The notes beneath the pieces are model-generated. The model did no database searches and was not told where the DNA came from. It worked only from the letters and a program-made list of their open reading frames with translations. Of a DNA stretch of 7,494 nt, positions 1 through 6,170 are shown one piece after another. The DNA lies in contig CADBSX010000088.1 in assembly GCA_902797515.1 (NCBI GenBank), forward strand, positions 1 through 7,494, read 5' to 3'. The position numbers and the translations under genes were made by a program. Within the stretch, counting starts at the first letter, position 1; every line of letters begins with the position of its first letter. The stretch is from an uncultured Eubacteriales bacterium. GTDB taxonomy: Bacteria; Bacillota; Clostridia; Christensenellales; Borkfalkiaceae.

Positions 1-281
1 ACTGGACGCAGGATACCGACGTAAACGGCGCGGTCAAGATCGCGAACGGAATAGGTTATGCCAACGGTTACGACGTTCAGATCGCTAAATACATAGCGGC
101 GTCGCTCGGTTTTAAACTCGAAGTTTACGCGGCGGACTGGGATTCGCTTATCCCCGGAGTTCAGGCAGGAACTTACGACGCGGTTATCGCGGGCATGAGT
201 CCCACCGCAGACAGAAAAGAGGAAGTTGATTTTACCGATTGTTATTACAATTCCAACCTCGTTGTGATTTATAAAAAATAA
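1..281 (+). pseudogene. Amino-acid ABC transporter substrate-binding protein, 5' end off window, C-terminal half missing
   Basis: Reading from base 3, 92 codons run to a TAA at 279-281. The protein is the N-terminal lobe of a family 3 (SBP_bac_3, HisJ/GlnH-like) binding protein, which captures a polar amino acid outside the membrane for the permease encoded next. Visible hallmarks are the WTQ start region, GYDVQIAKYIA, the DWDSLIPGVQAGTYD segment, and GMSPTADRKEEVDFTD, whose Arg normally holds the ligand carboxylate. The frame ends in LVVIYKK, which in full-length relatives is the first hinge strand; about 120-150 more residues forming lobe 2 should follow. None are encoded, because the permease begins 2 bases after the stop. 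The signal peptide and start lie left of the window. The family call is secure. Whether this is a true deletion, an assembly collapse or an unusual functional short form cannot be decided here. Confidence 0.8.
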
Positions 282-283
282 TC

Positions 284-1060
284 ATGCAGTTTTTCGTCGA
301 TATAGGTAATATAATATCAAAATATTATTTGAGACTGTTGAGCGGTTTGGGCTATACTATGCTTATAGCCCTTATCGGCACGGTGATAGGTCTTGTTATC
401 GGTCTTTTTATGGGCATAATCAGGACTATCCCCGAATCGAAGAAAAAATCCGTGAGAGCGGTCCGTAAAGTGATAGATTTTATAATTACCGCATACGTTG
501 AGGTGTTCCGCGGAACGCCGATGATGGTACAGTCTATGGTAATATTCTGGGGATTCGCTTTTGCGAACGGAGGGCAGACTCTTCCCCTTATCCCCGCAGG
601 AATATTCATCGTTTCGATAAATACGGGCGCGTATATGACCGAAATAGTAAGAGGCGGAATAATATCCGTTGACAAAGGTCAGTTCGAGGGCGCATATTCC
701 GTCGGAATGACGCATTTTCAGGCGATGATACACGTTATTATCCCGCAGGTGCTGAAAAACATCTTGCCGTCCGTTGCCAACGAATTCGTGATAAATATAA
801 AAGACACGTCCGTACTTAATGTAATAGGCGTAATGGAACTTTATTATCAGGCATATAAAATACAGACTATGACTTATAAAACGTTCCAAACGTTCCTTAT
901 AATTTCCGTTATCTACTTCGCCATGACTTTTACCGTCACGAGGATATTGAGGCTTATCGAAAAGAAACTTACGGGAAAGAAAGATTATGTTATTTGCGGA
1001 TCGCAATCTTCGTCCGACGCGGAAATAAGAGTAGGGGGAGGCGGGCGCAATGGCGACTGA
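284..1060 (+). CDS. Polar amino-acid ABC transporter permease (HisM/GlnP type)
   Basis: 258-residue integral membrane subunit that forms the channel of an amino-acid importer and docks the ATPase. It is strongly hydrophobic, with a first membrane segment around residues 24-48, others around 83-112 and a last one around 203-220. Two family motifs are clear: VEVFRGTP at 72-79 and the cytoplasmic EAA-type coupling loop at 135-155 ([20 protein letters not shown]), preceded by [10 protein letters not shown]. The length is normal for the family, and the tail keeps the frequent YVICGSQ stretch before a glycine-rich end. The start is the ATG two bases after the binding-protein stop. An in-frame TAA at 272-274 excludes earlier starts, and no Shine-Dalgarno sequence precedes it, so translation probably depends on coupling. 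It overlaps the ATPase gene by 11 bases. The exact amino acid carried cannot be told from sequence; a Gln/Cys/Arg-type polar substrate is typical. Confidence 0.95.
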   Translation: MQFFVDIGNIISKYYLRLLSGLGYTMLIALIGTVIGLVIGLFMGIIRTIPESKKKSVRAVRKVIDFIITAYVEVFRGTPMMVQSMVIFWGFAFANGGQTLPLIPAGIFIVSINTGAYMTEIVRGGIISVDKGQFEGAYSVGMTHFQAMIHVIIPQVLKNILPSVANEFVINIKDTSVLNVIGVMELYYQAYKIQTMTYKTFQTFLIISVIYFAMTFTVTRILRLIEKKLTGKKDYVICGSQSSSDAEIRVGGGGRNGD

Positions 1061-1811
1061 AAGAAAATCGGAAGTCGTTTTCGAGATAAAAGACCTCGAA
1101 AAATCGTTCGGTGATCACGAAGTTCTTAAAGGAATAAGCATGACCGTTGAAAAAGGCGAAGTCGTTTCCATAATAGGAGCGTCGGGATCGGGGAAAAGCA
1201 CTTTTTTAAGGTGTCTTAATCTTCTTGAAACGCCGAGCGGCGGCGAGATCCTTTATCGCGGCGAAAACATACTCGATGAAAAATTCGACGTCCGTTCTTA
1301 CAGGACGAAAGTCGGTATGGTGTTCCAGCAATTCAACCTGTATAACAACATGTCCGCGATCGACAATTGCGTGAAACCGCAGATGCTCGTTTTGAGGAAG
1401 AGCAAAGCCGAGGCGACCGAAAACGCATTGAAATATCTCGAAAAAGTCGGTATGAGCGAATACGTGAACGCCCGCCCCGACCAACTCTCGGGCGGACAGA
1501 AACAGAGAGTCGCGATAGCGCGGTCGCTCGCTATGGATAGCGAAGTAATACTTTTCGACGAGCCGACGAGCGCGCTCGATCCCGAAATGGTCGGAGAAGT
1601 TCTTCTCGTAATGAAATCGCTTGCGGAAAGCGGGCTTACGATGCTCGTCGTAACTCACGAAATGCAGTTCGCGAAAGACGTTTCGTCGAGAGTGGTGTTT
1701 ATGGACGGCGGAGTTATCGCCGAGGACGGAACGCCGGACGTTATTTTCGGAAAACCGAAAAATCCGCGCACAAAAGAGTTTTTGAGAAGAGTTCTCAACG
1801 AAGATATTTAA
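1050..1811 (+). CDS. Polar amino-acid ABC transporter ATP-binding protein (GlnQ/ArtP type)
   Basis: 253-residue ATPase that powers the importer from the cytoplasmic face, working as a dimer under the permease. All nucleotide-binding elements are present: Walker [10 protein letters not shown] at 43-51, Q-loop VFQQFNLY at 91-98, ABC signature LSGGQ at 146-150, Walker B VILFDEP at 166-172, D-loop SALD at 174-177, and the switch His in VTHEM at 203. Length and the end [12 protein letters not shown] are typical of the amino-acid (PAAT) subfamily. The ATG start is supported by a GGGGGAGG ribosome site at 1034-1041, 8 bases upstream, which lies inside the permease gene. The 11-base overlap indicates a single mRNA with the permease. 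The gene looks intact and functional, and a terminator follows it directly. Confidence 0.97.
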   Translation: MATERKSEVVFEIKDLEKSFGDHEVLKGISMTVEKGEVVSIIGASGSGKSTFLRCLNLLETPSGGEILYRGENILDEKFDVRSYRTKVGMVFQQFNLYNNMSAIDNCVKPQMLVLRKSKAEATENALKYLEKVGMSEYVNARPDQLSGGQKQRVAIARSLAMDSEVILFDEPTSALDPEMVGEVLLVMKSLAESGLTMLVVTHEMQFAKDVSSRVVFMDGGVIAEDGTPDVIFGKPKNPRTKEFLRRVLNEDI

Positions 1812-1816
1812 TTTTT

Positions 1817-1845
1817 AAGCCCGAAACCGATATTCAGGCTTTTTC
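1817..1845 (+). terminator. Intrinsic terminator of the ABC transporter operon
   Basis: AAGCC at 1817-1821 pairs with GGCTT at 1837-1841. After one mismatch, GAA 1823-1825 pairs with TTC 1833-1835 around a 7-base loop, and a run of T follows at 1840-1844. It starts 6 bases after the ATPase stop. The stem is modest, so some read-through into the next gene is possible. Confidence 0.65.
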
Positions 1846-1847
1846 GT

Positions 1848-1876
1848 TTGATAAAAAAAAGAATAAATGGTATAAT
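1848..1876 (+). promoter_or_regulatory. Sigma-A promoter for the YnbB-family gene, extended -10
   Basis: The -35 box TTGATA is at 1848-1853 and the -10 box TATAAT at 1871-1876, separated by exactly 17 bases, with an extended -10 TGG just before TATAAT. The expected transcription start is at about 1881-1884. The ATG of the next gene is at 1884, so the mRNA should have a leader of 0-3 bases. The -35 box begins just after the T-run of the preceding terminator. Confidence 0.85.
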
Positions 1877-1883
1877 CTTTATT

Positions 1884-3167
1884 ATGGAACGCAGAGAAAT
1901 TTACAGAGAACTCGGAATATCCGAAAAAGTTTATTCGCTCGGTGAAAGAACGGTCGGAAAACTTAAAGACAGATTTGAGAGAATTGACGCTATCGCGGAA
2001 TACAATCAAGGCAAGATACTTGCGGCGATGCGTAAAAACAGAGTTGACGCCGCGTGTTTTGCCTCGTCGAACGGATACGGCTATAACGACGCGGGCAGGG
2101 AAAAACTCGAAAGAGTTTACGCGGACGTATTTCACACCGAGGCGGCGCTCGTAAGACAGCAGATAGTTTGCGGCACGCACGCTTTGACCGTCGCCCTTTC
2201 CGCTAATCTTCTTCCGGGGGACGAACTTTTGTCGCCCGTCGGAAAACCTTACGACACTTTGGAAGAGGTGATAGGCATACGCCCGTCGAAATGTTCGCTC
2301 AAAGAATACGGCGTGACTTACAGACAGGTCGATTTATTGCCGAGCGGCGGTTTCGATTACGAAAATATAGAAAAAGCGATAAACGAAAAGACGAAACTCG
2401 TCACTATACAGCGCAGTAAAGGCTATCAGGCAAGACCTTCTTTTTCCGTCGGAAAAATAGGCGAACTTATTTCTTTTATCAGAAAAATAAAGCCCGAAGT
2501 TATAATAATGGTCGATAACTGTTACGGGGAATTCGTCGAAACGACGGAGCCTTCCGACGTCGGCGCGGATATGGTCGTAGGTTCTCTGATCAAAAATCCC
2601 GGGGGCGGTCTTGCGCCCGTCGGCGGCTATATCTGCGGAAAAAGGGAATATATCGACAGATGCGCATACAGGCTTTCGGCGCCCGGGCTCGGACAGGAAG
2701 TCGGCGCGTCTCTCGGCGTTTCGCAGAGTTTTTATCAGGGATTGTTTCTCGCTCCGACGGTAGTCGCGGGCGCGGAAAAAGGCGCGATATTCGCCGCGGA
2801 AATTTACGGCGGACTCGGCTTTAAAGTGATACCGTCCTCAAAAGAGGAAAGAACGGATATAATTCAGGCGGTGGAACTCGGCTCGAAAGAAGGTATGATC
2901 GCTTTTTGCAAGGGAATTCAGAAGGCCGCGCCGGTCGATAGTTACGTTACGCCCGTGCCGTGGGCGATGCCGGGATACGAGGACGAAGTGATAATGGCGG
3001 CAGGGGCGTTCGTTCAGGGCTCTTCGATAGAACTCTCTGCGGACGGACCGGTAAGAGAGCCGTATTGCGTGTTCTTTCAGGGAGGCCTTACGTGGTATCA
3101 CGCTAAGACGGGCATTCTGACTTCCGTTCAGGAAATGCTCGACGGCAAACTGATAAATATAGATTGA
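1884..3167 (+). CDS. PLP-dependent methionine gamma-lyase family protein (aluminium-resistance/YnbB family)
   Basis: 427-residue cytoplasmic fold-type I PLP enzyme of the family called Met_gamma_lyase or 'aluminium resistance protein' (B. subtilis YnbB). Its natural substrate is not firmly known; sulfur amino-acid C-S lyase activity is inferred from similarity to cystathionine/methionine lyases. Features seen: an N-terminal IDAIAEYNQGKIL segment, the glycine-rich SSNGYGYNDAGR at 61-72, VRQQIVCGTHAL at 90-101, the PLP-ring Asp in MVDNCYGEFVE (Asp211), and the probable PLP lysine Lys237 in GSLIKNPGGGLAPVGGY. Length is normal. The start is ATG 1884: the alternative TTG at 1848 lies in the -35 box and has no ribosome site. 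No Shine-Dalgarno sequence precedes 1884 either, in keeping with a leaderless message. No hairpin terminator with a T-run follows, so the transcript may run on into the SCIFF unit. Confidence 0.92.
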   Translation: MERREIYRELGISEKVYSLGERTVGKLKDRFERIDAIAEYNQGKILAAMRKNRVDAACFASSNGYGYNDAGREKLERVYADVFHTEAALVRQQIVCGTHALTVALSANLLPGDELLSPVGKPYDTLEEVIGIRPSKCSLKEYGVTYRQVDLLPSGGFDYENIEKAINEKTKLVTIQRSKGYQARPSFSVGKIGELISFIRKIKPEVIIMVDNCYGEFVETTEPSDVGADMVVGSLIKNPGGGLAPVGGYICGKREYIDRCAYRLSAPGLGQEVGASLGVSQSFYQGLFLAPTVVAGAEKGAIFAAEIYGGLGFKVIPSSKEERTDIIQAVELGSKEGMIAFCKGIQKAAPVDSYVTPVPWAMPGYEDEVIMAAGAFVQGSSIELSADGPVREPYCVFFQGGLTWYHAKTGILTSVQEMLDGKLINID

Positions 3168-3169
3168 TT

Positions 3170-3212
3170 TAATGAAAATTGTATTTTATTTACATTGACT
3201 TTATTTTCATTA
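3170..3212. repeat. 10-bp inverted repeat around the -35 box of the SCIFF promoter
   Basis: TAATGAAAAT at 3170-3179 is exactly complementary to ATTTTCATTA at 3203-3212, with 23 bases between. The right arm fills much of the spacer between the -35 and -10 boxes, and the left arm begins 3 bases after the preceding stop codon. It could be an operator for a regulator or a weak A/T stem at the end of the upstream gene. The region is very A/T-rich, so chance is a real possibility. Confidence 0.4.
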
Positions 3213-3223
3213 GATGTTATAAT
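3195..3223 (+). promoter_or_regulatory. Sigma-A promoter of the SCIFF ranthipeptide operon, extended -10
   Basis: The -35 box TTGACT at 3195-3200 and the -10 box TATAAT at 3218-3223 are 17 bases apart, with an extended -10 TGT at 3215-3217. This is close to full consensus. The transcription start should be near 3230, giving a leader of about 25 bases that carries the precursor's ribosome site. Confidence 0.9.
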
Positions 3224-3240
3224 ATATCCATAAACAAATC

Positions 3241-3245
3241 GGAGG
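3241..3245 (+). promoter_or_regulatory. Strong ribosome binding site of the SCIFF precursor
   Basis: A consensus GGAGG sits 9 bases before the ATG at 3255. It fixes the start of this very short gene and, with the consensus promoter, predicts high expression. Confidence 0.85.
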
Positions 3246-3254
3246 TTTACCTTT

Positions 3255-3407
3255 ATGAAACATATCGAGACTATCGAAACACGCAATCTTTGCGAAAGCG
3301 CGAAAAACGGCGGTTGCGGCGAGTGCCAGACTTCCTGTCAGTCCGCGTGCAAGACGAGTTGCGGTATCGCGAATCAGAAGTGCGAGAACGTCAAGGAAAA
3401 CGATTGA
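3255..3407 (+). CDS. scfA: SCIFF-family ranthipeptide precursor
   Basis: 50-residue ribosomally made peptide precursor. It begins MKHIETIETRNL, matching the conserved SCIFF leader, and carries the core CGECQTSCQSACKTSC followed by a Cys at 43. Family members are substrates of the radical SAM enzyme encoded next, which joins Cys sulfur to a side-chain carbon of another residue (thioether, ranthipeptide class). In Clostridium such peptides have been linked to population-level signalling. The six canonical cysteines are at 21, 24, 28, 32, 36 and 43. Two points are unusual. An extra Cys lies in the leader at 13. Residue 37, directly after the fifth core Cys, is Gly, whereas the characterised crosslink runs from Cys32 to a Thr at that place. 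It has its own promoter and ribosome site, and a terminator begins 10 bases after the stop. No protease or exporter gene is visible nearby. Confidence 0.95.
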   Translation: MKHIETIETRNLCESAKNGGCGECQTSCQSACKTSCGIANQKCENVKEND

Positions 3408-3417
3408 GTTTTCAATG

Positions 3418-3453
3418 AAAAAATACCGCCGCGTACAAAAGGCGGTATTTTTT
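3418..3453 (+). terminator. Strong hairpin terminator/attenuator between precursor and maturase
   Basis: A 13-bp perfect stem, AAAAAATACCGCC at 3418-3430 with GGCGGTATTTTTT at 3441-3453, closes a 10-base loop and ends in a run of six T. It lies wholly between the precursor stop and the maturase start. No separate promoter for the maturase is evident, so partial read-through would give a large excess of precursor over enzyme. The reverse strand also reads as hairpin plus T-run. Confidence 0.92.
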
Positions 3454-3459
3454 AATGGC

Positions 3460-3464
3460 AGGAG
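3460..3464 (+). promoter_or_regulatory. Ribosome binding site that decides the maturase start
   Basis: AGGAG lies 8 bases before ATG 3473. The earlier in-frame ATG at 3455 has only GGCGG inside the terminator stem upstream of it, and starting there would add six residues not expected in the family. Confidence 0.75.
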
Positions 3465-3472
3465 TTTTTGAT

Positions 3473-4852
3473 ATGATACATCAGTTTAAACTCGGAGGTT
3501 TTAACGTCGTTTTAGACGTTTTTTCGGGCGGGATACATATAGTCGATGACGTCGCTTACGACGTAATAGAAAACTTTGAAAAAGGCGACGAGAACCGCGT
3601 CGTCGGTATTTTGTCGGGCAAATACGCCGAAGAGGATATCCGCGAGTGCTATTCGCAGGTCTCGGCGCTTAAAGGCGAAGGAAAACTCTTTACGCCCGAT
3701 ACTTACGCGGAAATGGCGGGCGAACTGAAAGAAAAGACCGGAGGAGTGATAAAAGCGCTTTGCCTGCACGTCGCGCACACTTGCAATTTGAATTGCGAGT
3801 ACTGTTTCGCAAGTCAGGGAAAATATCACGGCGAAAGGGCGGTGATGAGTTTTTCCGTCGCGAAAAGGGCGATGGATTTTCTCGTCGAAAATTCGGGAAA
3901 AAGGCGCAATCTCGAAGTGGATTTTTTCGGCGGCGAGCCGCTTATGAATTTCGACGTGGTCAAAAAAACGGTCGAATACGCGAGAAGTATAGAAAAAGAG
4001 AAAAATAAAAATTTCCGCTTTACTCTTACCACCAACGGCGTTCTTTTAGACGATGAAGTCATTGATTTCTGCAATAAGGAAATGAGCAACGTCGTTTTGA
4101 GTCTCGACGGCAGAAAGGAAGTACACGACAGGTACAGAGTGGACTACTCGGGCAACGGCAGTTGGGAGAAAATCGTTCCTAAATTCAAAAAACTCGTTGA
4201 AAAAAGAGGCGGTAAAAATTACTATATGCGCGGGACTTTCACGCATTTCAACACCGATTTCACAGAGGATATAAAGGAAATGCTCGATCTCGGTTTTACG
4301 GAATTAAGTATGGAGCCGGTAGTCTGCGCGAAAGGCGATAAAAACGAACTTACCGACGCGGATCTTCCCGTTTTGCTCGGTCAATACGAAAAACTCGCCG
4401 AAATGATGATAGAGCGCGACAAACGGGGAAAGCCTTTTACGTTTTATCATTATATGCTCGATCTTAAAGGCGGTCCGTGCGTCTATAAAAGGATATCGGG
4501 ATGCGGATCGGGAACGGAATATATGGCGGTCACGCCTTGGGGGGATCTCTATCCCTGCCACCAGTTCGTCGGAGAGGAAAAATTCAGATTAGGAGATATT
4601 TATAGCGGCGTGACGAACGAAAAGATAAGGGAAGAATTCAGAAACTGCAACGTTTACGCGCGGCGGGACTGCGACGGTTGCTGGGCGAAACTTTACTGTT
4701 CGGGCGGCTGCGCCGCAAACGCGTACCACGCGACGGGATCGGTCAAGGGCGTATATAAATACGGTTGCGAACTGTTCAGAAAACGTATAGAATGCGCGAT
4801 CGTCGTCGCGCTTGCGAAAATGAGGAACGCACGTGAAAACGCCGATAGTTGA
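3473..4852 (+). CDS. scfB: SCIFF maturase, SPASM-domain radical SAM thioether synthase
   Basis: 459-residue cytoplasmic iron-sulfur enzyme that reduces S-adenosylmethionine to a radical and forms thioether links in the upstream SCIFF peptide. Residues 1-90 (MIHQFKLGGFNVVLDVFSGG onward) form the N-terminal peptide-recognition region typical of this family. The radical SAM motif CNLNCEYC is at 104-111 (Cys 104, 108, 111), and the SAM-binding GGEP at 153-156. The C-terminal SPASM region has the auxiliary-cluster cysteines: GPC 336, GCG 344, YPC 362, then Cys 400, 403, 409, 413 and 432. All expected cluster ligands appear present and the length is normal. The start at 3473 is chosen over 3455 for its ribosome site and family-like N-terminus. 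Transcription probably comes through the attenuator from the precursor promoter. The last 20 bases overlap the following decarboxylase gene. Confidence 0.95.
   Translation: MIHQFKLGGFNVVLDVFSGGIHIVDDVAYDVIENFEKGDENRVVGILSGKYAEEDIRECYSQVSALKGEGKLFTPDTYAEMAGELKEKTGGVIKALCLHVAHTCNLNCEYCFASQGKYHGERAVMSFSVAKRAMDFLVENSGKRRNLEVDFFGGEPLMNFDVVKKTVEYARSIEKEKNKNFRFTLTTNGVLLDDEVIDFCNKEMSNVVLSLDGRKEVHDRYRVDYSGNGSWEKIVPKFKKLVEKRGGKNYYMRGTFTHFNTDFTEDIKEMLDLGFTELSMEPVVCAKGDKNELTDADLPVLLGQYEKLAEMMIERDKRGKPFTFYHYMLDLKGGPCVYKRISGCGSGTEYMAVTPWGDLYPCHQFVGEEKFRLGDIYSGVTNEKIREEFRNCNVYARRDCDGCWAKLYCSGGCAANAYHATGSVKGVYKYGCELFRKRIECAIVVALAKMRNARENADS
4822..4835 (+). promoter_or_regulatory. Ribosome site and GTG start of the decarboxylase, inside the maturase gene
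   Basis: GAGGA at 4822-4826 lies 6 bases before a GTG at 4833-4835, which begins the MKTPIVDFLENYAERN reading frame. This places initiation 20 bases inside the maturase gene and points to translational coupling. Confidence 0.75.
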
Positions 4853-6161
4853 TTTTCTTGAAAATTACGCCGAAAGAAATTCTTTAAGACTTCATATGCC
4901 CGGGCATAAGGGAAAGGGAATTTTCGGCGCGGAAAAATACGATATAACGGAAATAGACGGCGCGGACAGTCTTTTTCACGCTAGCGGGATCATAGCCGAA
5001 AGCGAACGGAACGCGAGCGCGATCTTCGGATGCGATACGTATTATTCGACGGAAGGTTCTTCGCTTGCCGTAAGGGCGATAGTTTATCTTCTTTGTTTAT
5101 ACGCGAAAGAAAAAGGAATAAAACCTCTTATTTTCGCGGGAAGAAACGCTCACAAATCGTTTGTAAGCGCGGTCGCTCTCACAGGGGCGGAAGTCGAATG
5201 GTTATACGGCGGCGGTTATCTCGATTGTAATTTCGGCGCGGGCGAACTCGACGAAAAACTTTCGTCGGCGAAAGAAAAACCGGTCGCGGTTTATATAACG
5301 AGTCCGGATTATCTCGGAAATATCGCGGACGTAAAGAAAATATCGGAAGTCTGCAAAAAACACGGAGTTCTTCTCGCGGTCGATAACGCGCACGGCGCGT
5401 ATCTGAAATTCCTCGCCGAAAGCGAACATCCGACAGATCTCGGCGCGGATATTTGTTGTGATTCCGCGCATAAAACTTTGCCCGTTTTAACGGGCGGGGC
5501 ATATCTTCATCTGTCGCGAAATTCGCCCGATATTTTAAGAAAAAACGCGAAGAACGCGCTTTCTCTGTTCGCGACTTCGAGTCCGTCGTATCTGATTCTC
5601 GCGTCGCTCGACGCGGCCAACGCTGAACTTGAAAACGGTTTTTCGGAAAGACTTTCAAAAACCGTTGAAAAAGCGGAAAAATTAAAGAAAAAACTTAAAG
5701 AGGCGGAATTTACGCTTTGCGGAACGGAACCGCTTAAAATCACGGTAAAGCCGAAATTCTACGGCTATACGGGATACGGATTGAACGAAAAACTGAAAGA
5801 GAAAAACGCGTATTGCGATTACTGCGATAAAGACTACGTCGTTATGATGCTCGGAACGGATTTCGGGGATAGAGAATACGAAAAGATATACGGGATATTC
5901 CGAGATTTACCGAAAAAGACGGAGATATACGAAAAACCGCCGGAAGTGGGAAAGTACGAACGAGCGGTCTCGATAAGGGACGCGGCGTTTGCGCCCGGCG
6001 AGAGAATATCCGTCGGAAAGGCGAAGGGAAGGATATATGCGGGATTTAACGAGTTTTGTCCGCCCGCCGTGCCGATCGTGGTCGCGGGCGAAAGAATAGA
6101 CGGAAACGCGATCGAAAGGTTTTCGTATTACGGAATAAACGAAATCGAAGTTTTGAAATAA
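4833..6161 (+). CDS. Orn/Lys/Arg decarboxylase family PLP enzyme (short YaaO-like form)
   Basis: 442-residue cytoplasmic fold-type I PLP enzyme of the basic amino-acid decarboxylase family; members turn arginine, lysine or ornithine into agmatine, cadaverine or putrescine. Diagnostic features: LRLHMPGHKGKG at 18-29, the STEGSS loop at 72-77, GRNAHKS at 103-109 (a His normally stacked on PLP), the Asp/His pair in AVDNAHGA (Asp184, His187), and the PLP lysine Lys214 in DSAHKTLPVLTGGA. The C-terminal family domain ends with NEFCPPAVPIVVAGERID. The N-terminal wing domain of the large inducible enzymes is absent, as usual in the short Gram-positive form. Substrate cannot be assigned; arginine is the usual guess. 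It starts with GTG and overlaps the maturase by 20 bases, so the two are co-expressed. A role in peptide modification is possible but unsupported beyond position. A strong terminator follows. Confidence 0.92.
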   Translation: MKTPIVDFLENYAERNSLRLHMPGHKGKGIFGAEKYDITEIDGADSLFHASGIIAESERNASAIFGCDTYYSTEGSSLAVRAIVYLLCLYAKEKGIKPLIFAGRNAHKSFVSAVALTGAEVEWLYGGGYLDCNFGAGELDEKLSSAKEKPVAVYITSPDYLGNIADVKKISEVCKKHGVLLAVDNAHGAYLKFLAESEHPTDLGADICCDSAHKTLPVLTGGAYLHLSRNSPDILRKNAKNALSLFATSSPSYLILASLDAANAELENGFSERLSKTVEKAEKLKKKLKEAEFTLCGTEPLKITVKPKFYGYTGYGLNEKLKEKNAYCDYCDKDYVVMMLGTDFGDREYEKIYGIFRDLPKKTEIYEKPPEVGKYERAVSIRDAAFAPGERISVGKAKGRIYAGFNEFCPPAVPIVVAGERIDGNAIERFSYYGINEIEVLK

Positions 6162-6170
6162 ATAATATCG

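Noticed and set aside
317..1006. 229-residue - strand reading frame opposite the permease
   Set aside because: Its Tyr/His/Arg-rich composition is that of a complementary-strand shadow; the + strand permease carries clear motifs.
1848..1883. Start of the YnbB-family protein at TTG 1848, adding 12 residues
   Set aside because: The codons coincide with the -35 box, spacer and -10 box of a consensus promoter, there is no ribosome site, and the added residues do not resemble the family N-terminus.
3179..3418. 79-residue + strand reading frame across the SCIFF region
   Set aside because: It runs through the promoter and reads the SCIFF gene in another frame, and its product is Arg/Tyr-rich with no family likeness. 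The 50-residue SCIFF frame explains the region.
3409..3421. Palindrome TTTTCA-A-TGAAAA just after the SCIFF stop, sharing TGAAAA with the promoter repeat
   Set aside because: It is short, A/T-only apart from one C and one G, and overlaps the A-run of the terminator stem. A regulator site shared with the promoter cannot be argued from this alone.
3455..3472. Start of the SCIFF maturase at ATG 3455
   Set aside because: It sits 2 bases after the terminator T-run, and its only possible ribosome site is buried in the hairpin stem. ATG 3473 has AGGAG at good spacing and gives the usual MIHQF-type N-terminus.
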